In this document: positions 1-6,447 of the stretch, one piece after another
Layout of the letters: each line of letters opens with the position of its first letter
Position numbering within the stretch: the stretch's first letter is position 1
DNA from: JAZGDL01 sp036477795
Lineage (GTDB): Bacteria; Planctomycetota; Phycisphaerae; UBA1845
DNA: 11,045 nucleotides
Assembly (NCBI GenBank): GCA_036477795.1
Contig: JAZGDL010000039.1
Span: 1-11,045, forward strand
Direction of reading: 5' to 3'
Program-made: the position numbers and the translations under genes
Notes under the pieces: generated by a model
Told to the model about the DNA's origin: nothing
Databases searched by the model: none
The model's input: only the letters and a program-made list of their open reading frames with translations

Positions 1-2
1 AA

Positions 3-2012
3 TGTGTGCCCCCGCCCCTGGGGGCCTGCTGCTTGCCGGACGGGCGGTGCGCGGTGCTGAGTTTCGAAGAATGTGAGCGTCGTACAGGGGCCTACGCTGC
101 CGACCATGTATCGTGTCAGGAGATCAGTCCCTGTCCTCAACCGCCGACCGGAGCGTGTTGTGAACCGAACGGTCGCTGCACGCCAAGTGATACGTTTACG
201 TGCGCCACCGCCGGAGGGAGTTATCAGGGCAACGGAACTGATTGTGGTGCGGTGGCCTGCGTCGCGGAGCTGGAGCTGGTCATCAACGAGATGGACTACA
301 GCCAATTGGGGCCTGACACCAACGAGTACATAGAGCTGTACGGGAGGGGGGGCATGGGGCTGTTCAATTACCGGCTGGTTCTGTACAACGGTGATCCCCT
401 GCATCTCGGTGTATACCGTCAGATAGTGCTTAACGGTGAGATGCCCGAGGACGGTTACTACGTCGTCGGGACGCTGAGCGTACCCAACATCAATCAGGTC
501 GTATTCACCAGCGGCGGTATCCAAGACGGGGCACCGGACGGAATCGCTCTGATCGATCCGGAGGGAAGAGTTCTGGAAGCCATTGCCTACGGCGGCTCAT
601 TTGTGGCTACGCAAGGCCCCGCTACCGGTGTCTTGTTTGCGGACATTGGCGTTGAAGACGTGTCGCAGACCGATGACGGCCTGGCAGGCGAAGTCTCGCT
701 CCAGCGCATTCCCAACGGCGTGGGGCCTTGGATGGTGACAACTGACGGCGGACTGGGACCCGACGGAACACCGGGCCTGGTCAACGACATACCGTTTCGG
801 GCGCCCTACGGCGCGTGTTGCCTGGCCGACGGCTTCTGCCTCGCCGCCCTCGAGGAACCGATGTGTACAAGCCAGGGCGGCGCCTATGACGGTGATGGGT
901 CGATCTGTGAGGACGCATGCCCCGTACGTGTCGGAGCATGTTGCCTGACCAACGGCGATTGCCTGCAGGTCACTGGCGGCGCCTGCAAGAACCTGGCGGG
1001 CTCCTTCCTCGGTGCGGCCCAACCCTGTCTCCCCGTCTCCCCCTGTCCTCAACCTCTGATCGGTGCCTGCTGCCTGGCCGGCGGCGGATGCGTGATCGAG
1101 GATGCCTTCGACTGCGCCAGCATCTCCGGCCAATACCGCGGCAATAAGACAACCTGTGAAACTCAGGACTGCGGCCCGCGCACAGCTTTCAAGATCAACG
1201 AAGTCTACCGCAACGATCTCGGCATCGACGATCTGGAGTTCATCGAGATCTTCGGCCCTGGCGGCGTGGCTCTCGCGGGTCTCGCCCTGCTGGTCATCGA
1301 AGGCGACCACACCCCGACAGGCCAGGAAGGAAGAATCGACAGGGTCTGGCTGCTCGACCTCTTCACCATGCCCGCCGACGGCTTATTCGTCCTCGGTGAT
1401 GAGGCCGTGCACGGCGTCGATTTTGTGATAGGGGCCACCAACCGCCTGGAGAACGACACCGCCACCTTTCTTCTGATCCAAGACTTCAACCCCGCCGATT
1501 ATCAGCAAGGATTCGATATCGACCAGGACAACGACGGCCTGGTTGACCCCGGCGTCGATCTGGGCCTCATCGTCGACGGCCTGGCCATCGTCGACGACGG
1601 GATCAACGCAGCCGAGCCGGAAGTGGACCGCGTCTACTTCGGGCTGGTCACCGTCGGCCCCCATCAAAGCGGCGCCCCCGCCGGCGTGGCCCGGCGGCAC
1701 GACGGGCAGGACACCCAGACCCCAGCCGACTTCTGTCAACTGGGTGAAGCCGGCGACGGGAGCGACGGATTCGCCGCCCCCACTCCTGGTTTGCCCAACG
1801 TGTGTTCGCCGTGCGTCCTCCCCGGTGATGGAAACGGGGAGGGGAACCTCGATTTGCGCGATTTTGCCCGCCTCCAGGAGTGCTTCACCAATGACCTGGG
1901 GCCCGTCGAACCGCCGCTGTATCCACCCCCGTGCCTGTGCCTCGATATCGATGCGGACGGTGACATCGACCTTATTGATTACGCCGATTTCCTGGCTATG
2001 ATGGGGCCATGA
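3..2012 (+). CDS. Secreted GACC-repeat / lamin-tail-like / dockerin-like protein, 5'-partial
   Basis: The reading frame is open to the left edge (codon 3-5 is Cys), and the first visible GTG at position 6 lies inside a repeat whose other copies are preceded by the same C-P-x-P-P pattern, so the true start and signal peptide are outside the window. Numbering from that GTG, GACC cysteine motifs begin near residues 6, 49, 269, 310 and 353, each followed by further cysteines. Two similar beta-rich modules begin at about 88 (LVINEMDY, then NEYIELYG) and 395 (FKINEVYR, then LEFIEIFG); both resemble lamin-tail (LTD) domains. The C-terminus (about 605-668) has two Asp/Asn-rich calcium-type loops, PGDGNGEGNLDLRDF and DIDADGDIDLIDYADF, as in dockerin-like ends of planctomycete exported proteins. 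It is probably an extracellular or surface protein; no enzymatic motif is visible. The architecture is GACCx2-LTD-GACCx3-LTD-dockerin. The gene overlaps the next by ATGA. Confidence 0.85.
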   Translation, partial: CVPPPLGACCLPDGRCAVLSFEECERRTGAYAADHVSCQEISPCPQPPTGACCEPNGRCTPSDTFTCATAGGSYQGNGTDCGAVACVAELELVINEMDYSQLGPDTNEYIELYGRGGMGLFNYRLVLYNGDPLHLGVYRQIVLNGEMPEDGYYVVGTLSVPNINQVVFTSGGIQDGAPDGIALIDPEGRVLEAIAYGGSFVATQGPATGVLFADIGVEDVSQTDDGLAGEVSLQRIPNGVGPWMVTTDGGLGPDGTPGLVNDIPFRAPYGACCLADGFCLAALEEPMCTSQGGAYDGDGSICEDACPVRVGACCLTNGDCLQVTGGACKNLAGSFLGAAQPCLPVSPCPQPLIGACCLAGGGCVIEDAFDCASISGQYRGNKTTCETQDCGPRTAFKINEVYRNDLGIDDLEFIEIFGPGGVALAGLALLVIEGDHTPTGQEGRIDRVWLLDLFTMPADGLFVLGDEAVHGVDFVIGATNRLENDTATFLLIQDFNPADYQQGFDIDQDNDGLVDPGVDLGLIVDGLAIVDDGINAAEPEVDRVYFGLVTVGPHQSGAPAGVARRHDGQDTQTPADFCQLGEAGDGSDGFAAPTPGLPNVCSPCVLPGDGNGEGNLDLRDFARLQECFTNDLGPVEPPLYPPPCLCLDIDADGDIDLIDYADFLAMMGP

Positions 2013-2248
2013 CCATTGAACAGCTCCGCAAGACACATCGAGCACAACCCTTTGAGCCGTTCGTACTGAGGACAGCCGATGGAAGGGAATTCGAAGTCAA
2101 TCACCCGGAGGTGCTTGCCATTTCGCCGGTTGGGCGTACGGTGGTTGTGATGGCCCCGGATGGTGCTCACGACGTCATCGATCTGCTGCTGGTGGCTTCG
2201 CTCCACATGACCAACCACAAGCCCCGCCGGCGGCGGAAACGGTCATGA
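2009..2248 (+). CDS. Small conserved hypothetical protein (79 aa, planctomycete type)
   Basis: The ATG overlaps the TGA of the upstream gene (ATGA at 2009-2012), so its translation is probably coupled. It begins MTIEQLRKTHRAQPFEPF and continues with ADGREFEVNHPE, a SPVGRTVVV strand and a hydrophobic VIDLLLVASL, then ends in a very basic tail (KPRRRRKRS). From memory, this pattern (MTIEQLRxxHxAxPFxPFxxxxADGR, HPE, SPxGRT) is a small family found in many copies in planctomycete genomes, with no assigned function. There is no signal peptide or transmembrane segment. The alternating strands suggest a compact beta-rich cytoplasmic protein. The linkage to the secreted protein may be positional only. 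The gene is almost certainly real; its role is unknown. Confidence 0.8.
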   Translation: MTIEQLRKTHRAQPFEPFVLRTADGREFEVNHPEVLAISPVGRTVVVMAPDGAHDVIDLLLVASLHMTNHKPRRRRKRS

Positions 2249-2261
2249 ACATTGAACAGTG

Positions 2262-2344
2262 GGTCGAAGGTCAAAGGTCGAAGGTCAAAGGTCCGCCGCG
2301 CGTACCACCTTGGACCTTCGACCTTTGACCTTCCGACGTTCGAC
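2262..2344. repeat. Palindrome built of 7-nt units (ggtcRaa)
   Basis: The left arm is four tandem heptamers, ggtcgaa, ggtcaaa, ggtcgaa, ggtcaaa, plus ggtcc (2262-2294). After a 17-nt spacer the right arm (2312-2344) reads ggacc, ttcgacc, tttgacc, ttccgac, gttcgac. The inner 19 nt of the arms pair with two mismatches, one of which could be G-U in RNA. It fills the gap between the 79-aa gene and the TatD gene. A transcript would fold into a long imperfect hairpin, but no T-run follows, so this is not a classical terminator. Confidence 0.85.
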
Positions 2345-2359
2345 TAATCTTTGCCCCTG

Positions 2360-3169
2360 ATGGACTACATCGATCCCCATATTCACATGGTCTCACGCAT
2401 CACCGACGACTATGAGCGATTGGCTCGCTCGGGGTGCGTGGCGGTTTCCGAACCGGCGTTCTGGGCCGGCTTTGACCGCGGATCGCCGGAAGCCTTCCGC
2501 GACTACTTCCGGCAGTTGACTGAGTATGAGCGCCAACGGGCCGCCCAGTTCGGCATCCAGCACTTTTGCTGGCTGTGTATCAACGCCAAGGAGGCTGAGA
2601 ATGTCAGCCTGTCCCGCGAGGTCATTGCCCTGATCCCCGAGTTCCTGGACAGGCCCGGCGTACTGGGGATCGGAGAGATCGGGCTGAACAAGAACACGCC
2701 CAACGAAGCCGCCATCTTCGCCGAGCAGGTGGACCTGGCTGTGTCGCACAATGAGCTGATGCTCATCCACACGCCGCACCTTGAAGACAAGTACATGGGT
2801 ACGCGGATGATCATTGACATGCTGCGGAGCGACGGCCGTGTGTCGCCCGACCGCGTGCTGATCGATCACGTCGAGGAGCATACCGTGCGGCTGGCCTTGG
2901 ATGGCGGGTACTGGTGCGGCATGACGTTGTATCCGCTCACCAAGTGCACAGCGGCCCGCGCCGCCGACATCATTGAGATGTACGGCACCGAGCGGATCAT
3001 GGCCAACTCCGCCGGCGATTGGGGCGTCAGCGATCCGACTGCGGTCCCCAAGTTCATCGCCGAGATGCGCGCCCGCGGCCATTCCGAAGCGACCATTCGC
3101 AAGATCGTATATGACAATCCGGTCGCGTTCTTCTCCAAGTCCAGACGGTTTGACTTCAAACCGCGGTGA
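2360..3169 (+). CDS. TatD-superfamily metal-dependent hydrolase, EboB-like
   Basis: Predicted 269-aa amidohydrolase-fold (TIM barrel) enzyme. The ATG at 2360 is preferred over an in-frame TTG at 2351 because it puts the beta1 strand MDYIDPHIHM right at the N-terminus, as usual in the family, and 2351 lies next to the repeat. Likely metal ligands are H7 and H9 (PHIH), E106 (GIGEIG), H137 (LIHTPH), H170 (LIDHVEE) and D220 (SAGDWG), the complete TatD-type set. The pattern DPHIHMVSRITDDY, AVSEPAFW and NSAGDWGVSDP matches what I recall of the TatD-like protein of the eboA-F metabolite-export cluster (EboB) rather than the DNase TatD. No other ebo gene is visible here, so the substrate is unknown. 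It is probably cytoplasmic, with no signal peptide. It is flanked on both sides by 7-nt-periodic palindromes and is convergent with the anti-sigma gene. Confidence 0.88.
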   Translation: MDYIDPHIHMVSRITDDYERLARSGCVAVSEPAFWAGFDRGSPEAFRDYFRQLTEYERQRAAQFGIQHFCWLCINAKEAENVSLSREVIALIPEFLDRPGVLGIGEIGLNKNTPNEAAIFAEQVDLAVSHNELMLIHTPHLEDKYMGTRMIIDMLRSDGRVSPDRVLIDHVEEHTVRLALDGGYWCGMTLYPLTKCTAARAADIIEMYGTERIMANSAGDWGVSDPTAVPKFIAEMRARGHSEATIRKIVYDNPVAFFSKSRRFDFKPR

Positions 3170-3178
3170 CTCACATGG

Positions 3179-3255
3179 GCGAATAGCGAATGGCGAATGG
3201 CGAAAGGGTGTTCGTACTCGCCATTCTGCATTCGCTATTCTGCATTCGGCATTCG
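3179..3255. repeat. Palindrome built of 7-nt units (gcgaatR) between convergent genes
   Basis: The left arm is gcgaata, gcgaatg, gcgaatg, gcgaaag (3179-3206). The right arm is cgccatt, ctgcatt, cgctatt, ctgcatt, cggcatt (3219-3253). The arms are roughly reverse complements, and every unit is 7 nt. The sequence differs from the 2262-2344 element but the construction is the same. It lies between the 3' ends of the TatD gene (+) and the anti-sigma gene (-), so it could act as a bidirectional hairpin terminator, although there is no poly-T tract. Confidence 0.85.
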
Positions 3256-3263
3256 ACGTGACA

Positions 3264-3725
3264 CTATGGTGGCCCGCCGCACAAGGCCCGCACCAGCCTT
3301 ACGGTGTTTCGGGCGAACGGGGTCACGTCCGGCTGGTCCACCGACGACGCCAGGGCGGCGTTGACCCAGGCGCGGTGTACGCCGGGCGGATGGTGGTAAA
3401 GTTCAACAGGGGCTGATGGGACCACAGGCGAATGACCAGGCATCGGCGGCGGCTTGATCGACCAGCCCAGCCCCAGTCCCATCAACAAGACCGCGGCGTA
3501 GGCTAGCAGTTGATACCTGCCGCCGCGCCGGCCCGATGACAGCGGAGTCGTCAGCGGCGGGACCTCCAGCGTTTTCAGGACGTTGAGTGTTTCAGAGAGC
3601 GACTGTACCTCCTGCCGGCACGTCTTGCAGCCCTGGAGGTGGGCGTCGAACGCTTTGGCCCGTAGCGGGTCGAGTTCCCCGTCGAGATAGTCAGCGATCT
3701 GCTCTTGAATCTGTTGGCAGTTCAT
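3264..3725 (-). CDS. Zinc-finger anti-sigma factor (ZAS type), membrane-anchored
   Basis: A 153-aa protein. The N-terminus (MNCQQIQEQIADYLDGELDP) followed by H29-x3-C33-x2-C36 (HLQGCKTC) is the classic zinc-binding anti-sigma domain, which holds an ECF sigma factor inactive at the membrane. A hydrophobic segment at about 71-90 (LLAYAAVLLMGLGLGWSI) would place the zinc domain in the cytoplasm. The proline-rich remainder (about 90-153) would be outside; it is short and has no recognisable sensor domain. The start ATG overlaps the TGA of the sigma gene (ATGA, 3722-3725), so the pair is probably co-translated in fixed ratio. Family assignment is secure; the signal sensed is unknown. Confidence 0.9.
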   Translation of the reverse strand: MNCQQIQEQIADYLDGELDPLRAKAFDAHLQGCKTCRQEVQSLSETLNVLKTLEVPPLTTPLSSGRRGGRYQLLAYAAVLLMGLGLGWSIKPPPMPGHSPVVPSAPVELYHHPPGVHRAWVNAALASSVDQPDVTPFARNTVRLVRALCGGPP

Positions 3726-4246
3726 GGTTGGTCTCCGGCTATGATGCCGGCCTCTGTAAATTTGCGGCGCGCCGCTCGCAACGCCCGCAGGTAATGTGTC
3801 TTGACAGTAGGAACCGCCAGATCCATCTGCTCGGCCACCTGGGCAAAGGTGTAGCCGTCGTACACTTTGGCGAACAAGACGGAGCGTTGCTGTTCGGACA
3901 TTTCGTTCATCGCATCAGCGGCAACGCGAGCGATCTCGCGCCGTTCGGCGTCGTCCCACTCTGGTGCACCCGCTCCCAGACGGTCGCGGCTCGGTTCAAG
4001 GTGGGCGGCCGGTAACTGTCTGGCGCGGGCCTTGCAGAGATTGATACTGTGGTTGATGGTCACCCTTCTGAGCCATCCAACCGCGTGAATAGGGGCGGCG
4101 TCTTTACGGTGAGCCTGCCACCACTTGACGAATACGTCCTGGGTGACGTCCAGCGCGTCATGATGATTTCCGACGACACGGTAGGCCCACCCGTACACCG
4201 ATCGGCGGTAGGTGTTGAAGGTGTCGCGCATTTCGGCTGCGTTCAT
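3722..4246 (-). CDS. ECF-type sigma-70 family RNA polymerase sigma factor
   Basis: A 174-aa protein from ATG 4246. Region 2 (about 8-75) includes YRRSVYGWAYRVVGNHHDAL, DVTQDVFVKWW and GWLRRVTINHSINL. Region 4 (about 110-160) includes LSEQQRSVLFAKVYDGYTF-like sequence and the helix-turn-helix AQVAEQMDLAVPTVKTHYLR. There is no region 1 or 3, as expected for an ECF factor. An in-frame ATG at 4270 would add MIAAVDAP and overlap the lipoprotein gene by 17 nt; neither start has a clear Shine-Dalgarno. I prefer 4246 because it places region 2 at the usual distance from the N-terminus and leaves a 7-nt gap. It is followed with ATGA overlap by its presumed anti-sigma and preceded by a lipoprotein gene, so all three probably form one transcript. 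Confidence 0.9.
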   Translation of the reverse strand: MNAAEMRDTFNTYRRSVYGWAYRVVGNHHDALDVTQDVFVKWWQAHRKDAAPIHAVGWLRRVTINHSINLCKARARQLPAAHLEPSRDRLGAGAPEWDDAERREIARVAADAMNEMSEQQRSVLFAKVYDGYTFAQVAEQMDLAVPTVKTHYLRALRAARRKFTEAGIIAGDQP

Positions 4247-4253
4247 CGGTGCA

Positions 4254-5291
4254 TCAACGGCTGCGATCATATGGCACCATCGACGTCGCCAGCAGTTCGA
4301 CCTCACGATCGAAGAACCGCTCGCCCGCCACTTCCCAGTGTACACGACCATCGACAACCTGGTCACCGTTGTGGCCGACAAGCGTGCCGGGCATGGAGAG
4401 CTCAATTTCCCACGATTCGTCCTGGTAGTCCTCGGTGATGCCGAAGCGCCTCCGCTCGCGTTGGAGCAGCGTCTCGAAGGCGGCAATGCGGCGTTCGGAG
4501 AGCCCGGCCTCTCGGATGAGGAGCCGCACCTTGTCAGCCACCTGCCGGTCGAGGCGCTTGGCCAACGCGTCGAACGCGTCCGCAACCTCTTCGTCGTCCT
4601 GTTCCCCCTTTCTGAGGAGCTCCGCGATGGAATTGACGTCGACATCTCGCACAACCTGTGTCACGGCATCGTGGACTGCGAGCCGGAGGTCCTGCGACCA
4701 GGGCTCCGCGAGCGATTGCGAAGCCACCCGAATAATCTCGAGCTGCTTGTGTCGCTCGACCTCGACGAGTTTTTCTACGAACTTGAGTGTTTCCTCGGGC
4801 GTCATTTCATCGGGGTTTTTGTCGCCGTACTGGGCATGGAAATCGCGCAACCAGAAGTTGACAAACGCCCACGGCCGGGCCTTGAAGATGCGCCGGAAGT
4901 GGTAGTATGTGCCGTCCTGGCGCCGTTGGATGGTGAGCGTGGTGGGATGTTGCACAGCCAGGGCTTGGCTGTCGGGGTCCGCCGTCGGGTAGGAGGCTGG
5001 GATGGGATGTCCGGGCGGGATCGTCATTTCGACCTGCCGGCTGATTTTCTCGTCACCATTTTCTTCGGTGACCAGATGCTCCCGGAACTCCCAGCCGGGC
5101 GCTCGTGCCAGCGCCGGTGCCCCGTTCTCCATGTCCTGGCGGTCGCCTTCGACCTCGATCTTCAGGTGGACGGCCCCGTCGGGGCTGACCGTGATAGTCT
5201 CCTTGTGCTTGACGCATCCCGCCAAGATTGATATCGCAATAGCCCCTGCGATTGCCGCGATGATCGGTTTTCGGACAGTCCTGATAGCCAT
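4254..5291 (-). CDS. Predicted lipoprotein of unknown function, linked to an ECF sigma/anti-sigma pair
   Basis: A 345-aa protein. The N-terminus is a lipoprotein signal: basic MAIRTVRKPI, a hydrophobic run (IAAIAGAIAISIL), then the lipobox L-A-G-C with lipidated Cys26. The mature part starts with short strands (ETITVSPDGAVHLKIEVEG). The middle is helical and charged (about 160-285: TPEETLKFVEKLVEVER, EQDDEEVADAFDALAKRLD, LLQRERRRFG). It ends in strand-rich sequence (WEIELSMPGTLVGHNGDQVV, then VHWEVAGERFF). I recognise no domain. A good AGGAG lies 6 nt before the ATG. The gene runs to within 7 nt of the preferred ECF start. Because it leads an operon with sigma and anti-sigma genes, it may be an envelope component or signal input for that regulator; this is inference. 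Confidence 0.85.
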   Translation of the reverse strand: MAIRTVRKPIIAAIAGAIAISILAGCVKHKETITVSPDGAVHLKIEVEGDRQDMENGAPALARAPGWEFREHLVTEENGDEKISRQVEMTIPPGHPIPASYPTADPDSQALAVQHPTTLTIQRRQDGTYYHFRRIFKARPWAFVNFWLRDFHAQYGDKNPDEMTPEETLKFVEKLVEVERHKQLEIIRVASQSLAEPWSQDLRLAVHDAVTQVVRDVDVNSIAELLRKGEQDDEEVADAFDALAKRLDRQVADKVRLLIREAGLSERRIAAFETLLQRERRRFGITEDYQDESWEIELSMPGTLVGHNGDQVVDGRVHWEVAGERFFDREVELLATSMVPYDRSR

Positions 5292-5297
5292 TTCGGT

Positions 5298-5302
5298 CTC
5301 CT
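5298..5302 (-). promoter_or_regulatory. Shine-Dalgarno of the lipoprotein gene
   Basis: On the minus strand AGGAG sits 6 nt before ATG 5291. It settles the start of the lipoprotein gene. The genes downstream in the operon lack a comparable site and probably rely on translational coupling. Confidence 0.65.
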
Positions 5303-5497
5303 GCGTTGTAATGACGCGGGGTCTTACCTCGCGTCCCTACCAGATAGACAACGCCGCTACCCGTTTGGATGACCAGGGAAATCCGCAAAAGCGTTTAACG
5401 CGCCTGCCCACGGCGGCGTATGCACCACCAATCAGCCGCGACGGGGGGTGCGGGTGCTCCGCAGCAGGAAGATCAGCTCGCCCGGATCGCAGGGTGG

Positions 5498-5640
5498 CCC
5501 AAGTCTTCAGGGCCTGTCGATTTATGCTGTAGCGCCACCCCTTGTGGGTGGCGCACCCTCGTCCTGCGCCACCCACAAGGGGTGCCGCTACATTGGGGAG
5601 CCACACGGGCGACTAAATCGACAGACCCTTCAGACCTGGG
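5498..5640. repeat. 143-bp nested palindromic element (MITE- or REP-like)
   Basis: The outer inverted repeats are 27 nt (5498-5524 and 5614-5640) and match at 23 of 27 positions; their inner ends are gtcgattta / taaatcgac. Inside is a second inverted repeat of 28 nt (5528-5555 and 5565-5592) with one mismatch and a 9-nt loop. Each inner arm is itself palindromic (gccacccc-ttgt-gggtggc). A single strand can therefore fold into a long hairpin or a cruciform with side arms. It has no coding capacity. The structure fits a non-autonomous miniature element or a REP-like sequence. No target-site duplication was evident by eye. Confidence 0.8.
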
Positions 5641-5790
5641 GGCTCGAGCCGGTCGGGAAGTCGTTCTGATTCTCATACAACCCCCACGACCGGAAGCAAT
5701 CGTCCCCGTCCGTCACCCTTCCATCGTATGGTAGCCAAAAGAATTGAGACCCCAGGTTCAAAGGACCTGTGGCACCCGGCGTTACGCGAG

Positions 5791-6444
5791 TCACAACCCA
5801 AACAGAGTTCGGAACCACCCGACAAAAGCCGCAGCATGGGGGGAATGAGGATCAAGGATCCGTTCCATCACAGCGTTGTGTAACGGCCGCCCTGGTGGAT
5901 CCTGCCATGCCAGCCAAGTGTAGATCTTCGCTTTGTCCGCATGCACATCCTTATACGGGGGCCCGTGGGCTCTCGCCTCATCGCGGGCGCATTCTGCGTA
6001 CTTCAGAACAGGGTTACTATCGTCGGGCACAAGGTAAGTGAGAAACGTTTCCATCATGCCATGCGATCGATTGTCCGGCATGAGCCAAACCCCGAGCTTC
6101 AGGCCACTTTGATTCTCTTGGATCAATCCTTCGGCAGGCAAATCATCTGGAAGTTCGGGGAAGCTCCCCAGGCATCGATTGCGCAGACTCGACCATCTTT
6201 GCTTCGCGTTCTCATTTGTATCAGACATGATGCCCAATACCTCCAAGCCGGATGCCTTGAGTTCGGCTTCGATCCCACCCTGTTCGACCATGCTCTCAAA
6301 TCCGTTGCATTCTTTGATTTCGACGACCCACGTGTCGGACGTTTCGCCCCAAGGAATCCCATTAGCCTTCATCAGATGCGGAATAACTCGTTCGTCCTCT
6401 TTACCCTCTACGAGGAGCTTCTTGGAGGGATAACGCTTCGCCAT
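5791..6444 (-). CDS. DUF3226-type TOPRIM-fold protein, partner of the upstream ATPase
   Basis: A 217-aa protein. The N-terminus has the TOPRIM-like KKLLVEGKEDERVIPHL, with the conserved Glu at residue 13. The second acidic motif, after the strand GLEVLGIM, reads S-D75-T-N77-E-N, where I would expect DxD. Later conserved blocks are LPAEGLI, GVWLMPDNRSHGMMETFL (about 118-135) and IYTWLAWQDPPGRPLHNAV (about 164-182), ending VGWFRTLFGL. Together these match my memory of DUF3226, a TOPRIM-related family usually found beside AAA ATPases. TOPRIM domains cut or rejoin nucleic acids using Mg2+ bound by these acids. The ATG lies 3 nt after the ATPase stop, so the two are one operon and probably one complex. 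A defence nuclease or effector role is inferred by analogy with OLD and PARIS. Confidence 0.83.
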   Translation of the reverse strand: MAKRYPSKKLLVEGKEDERVIPHLMKANGIPWGETSDTWVVEIKECNGFESMVEQGGIEAELKASGLEVLGIMSDTNENAKQRWSSLRNRCLGSFPELPDDLPAEGLIQENQSGLKLGVWLMPDNRSHGMMETFLTYLVPDDSNPVLKYAECARDEARAHGPPYKDVHADKAKIYTWLAWQDPPGRPLHNAVMERILDPHSPHAAAFVGWFRTLFGL

Positions 6445-6447
6445 GCG

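Larger units (their letters stand above)
5292..5790. other. Intergenic region of about 500 nt
   Basis: It lies between the 3' end of the TOPRIM gene and the 5' end of the lipoprotein gene, both on the minus strand. It should contain the promoter of the lipoprotein-sigma-anti-sigma operon, but I could not pick convincing -35/-10 boxes. The dominant content is the palindromic element at 5498-5640. Positions 5303-5497 show no gene I would defend; minus-strand frames there are short and unlike any known family. Positions 5641-5790 hold a small inverted repeat (caggt, 7-nt loop, acctg, 5754-5770) and a stretch resembling the terminal repeat of the 143-bp element, but no convincing gene. Confidence 0.6.

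Noticed and set aside
597..2045. Two long minus-strand frames (597-1310 and 1383-2045)
   Set aside because: They are antisense to the GACC/LTD gene, whose repeats and domains fix the coding strand.
2262..2344. CRISPR-like direct repeats
   Set aside because: The units are contiguous 7-mers in inverted arms with no spacers, and no cas genes are nearby.
2393..3082. Minus-strand frame of 229 codons
   Set aside because: It is antisense to the TatD-like gene, which carries all metal-binding residues.
4271..4654. N-terminal extension of the ECF frame
   Set aside because: It would lie entirely inside the lipoprotein gene in another frame; the translation is Ser/Arg-rich and unlike sigma factors.
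4212..5231. Long plus-strand open frame (339 codons) opposite the lipoprotein and ECF start
   Set aside because: It is antisense to a gene with a lipobox signal, a good ribosome site and operon context; its translation resembles no family and is a by-product of high GC.
5303..5400. Promoter boxes for the lipoprotein-sigma-anti-sigma operon
   Set aside because: A TTGTCT/TAAGAC pair on the minus strand has a 19-nt spacer and poor matches; ECF promoters of this organism are unknown, so nothing specific can be called.
5754..5770. tRNA T-arm-like hairpin (caggt, 7-nt loop, acctg)
   Set aside because: The loop lacks the T-T-C-R-A arrangement, and no acceptor, D or anticodon arms surround it.
5630..5855. 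Short minus-strand frames after the TOPRIM gene
   Set aside because: They overlap the TOPRIM end and the terminal repeat of the 143-bp element; no recognisable protein and no ribosome site.
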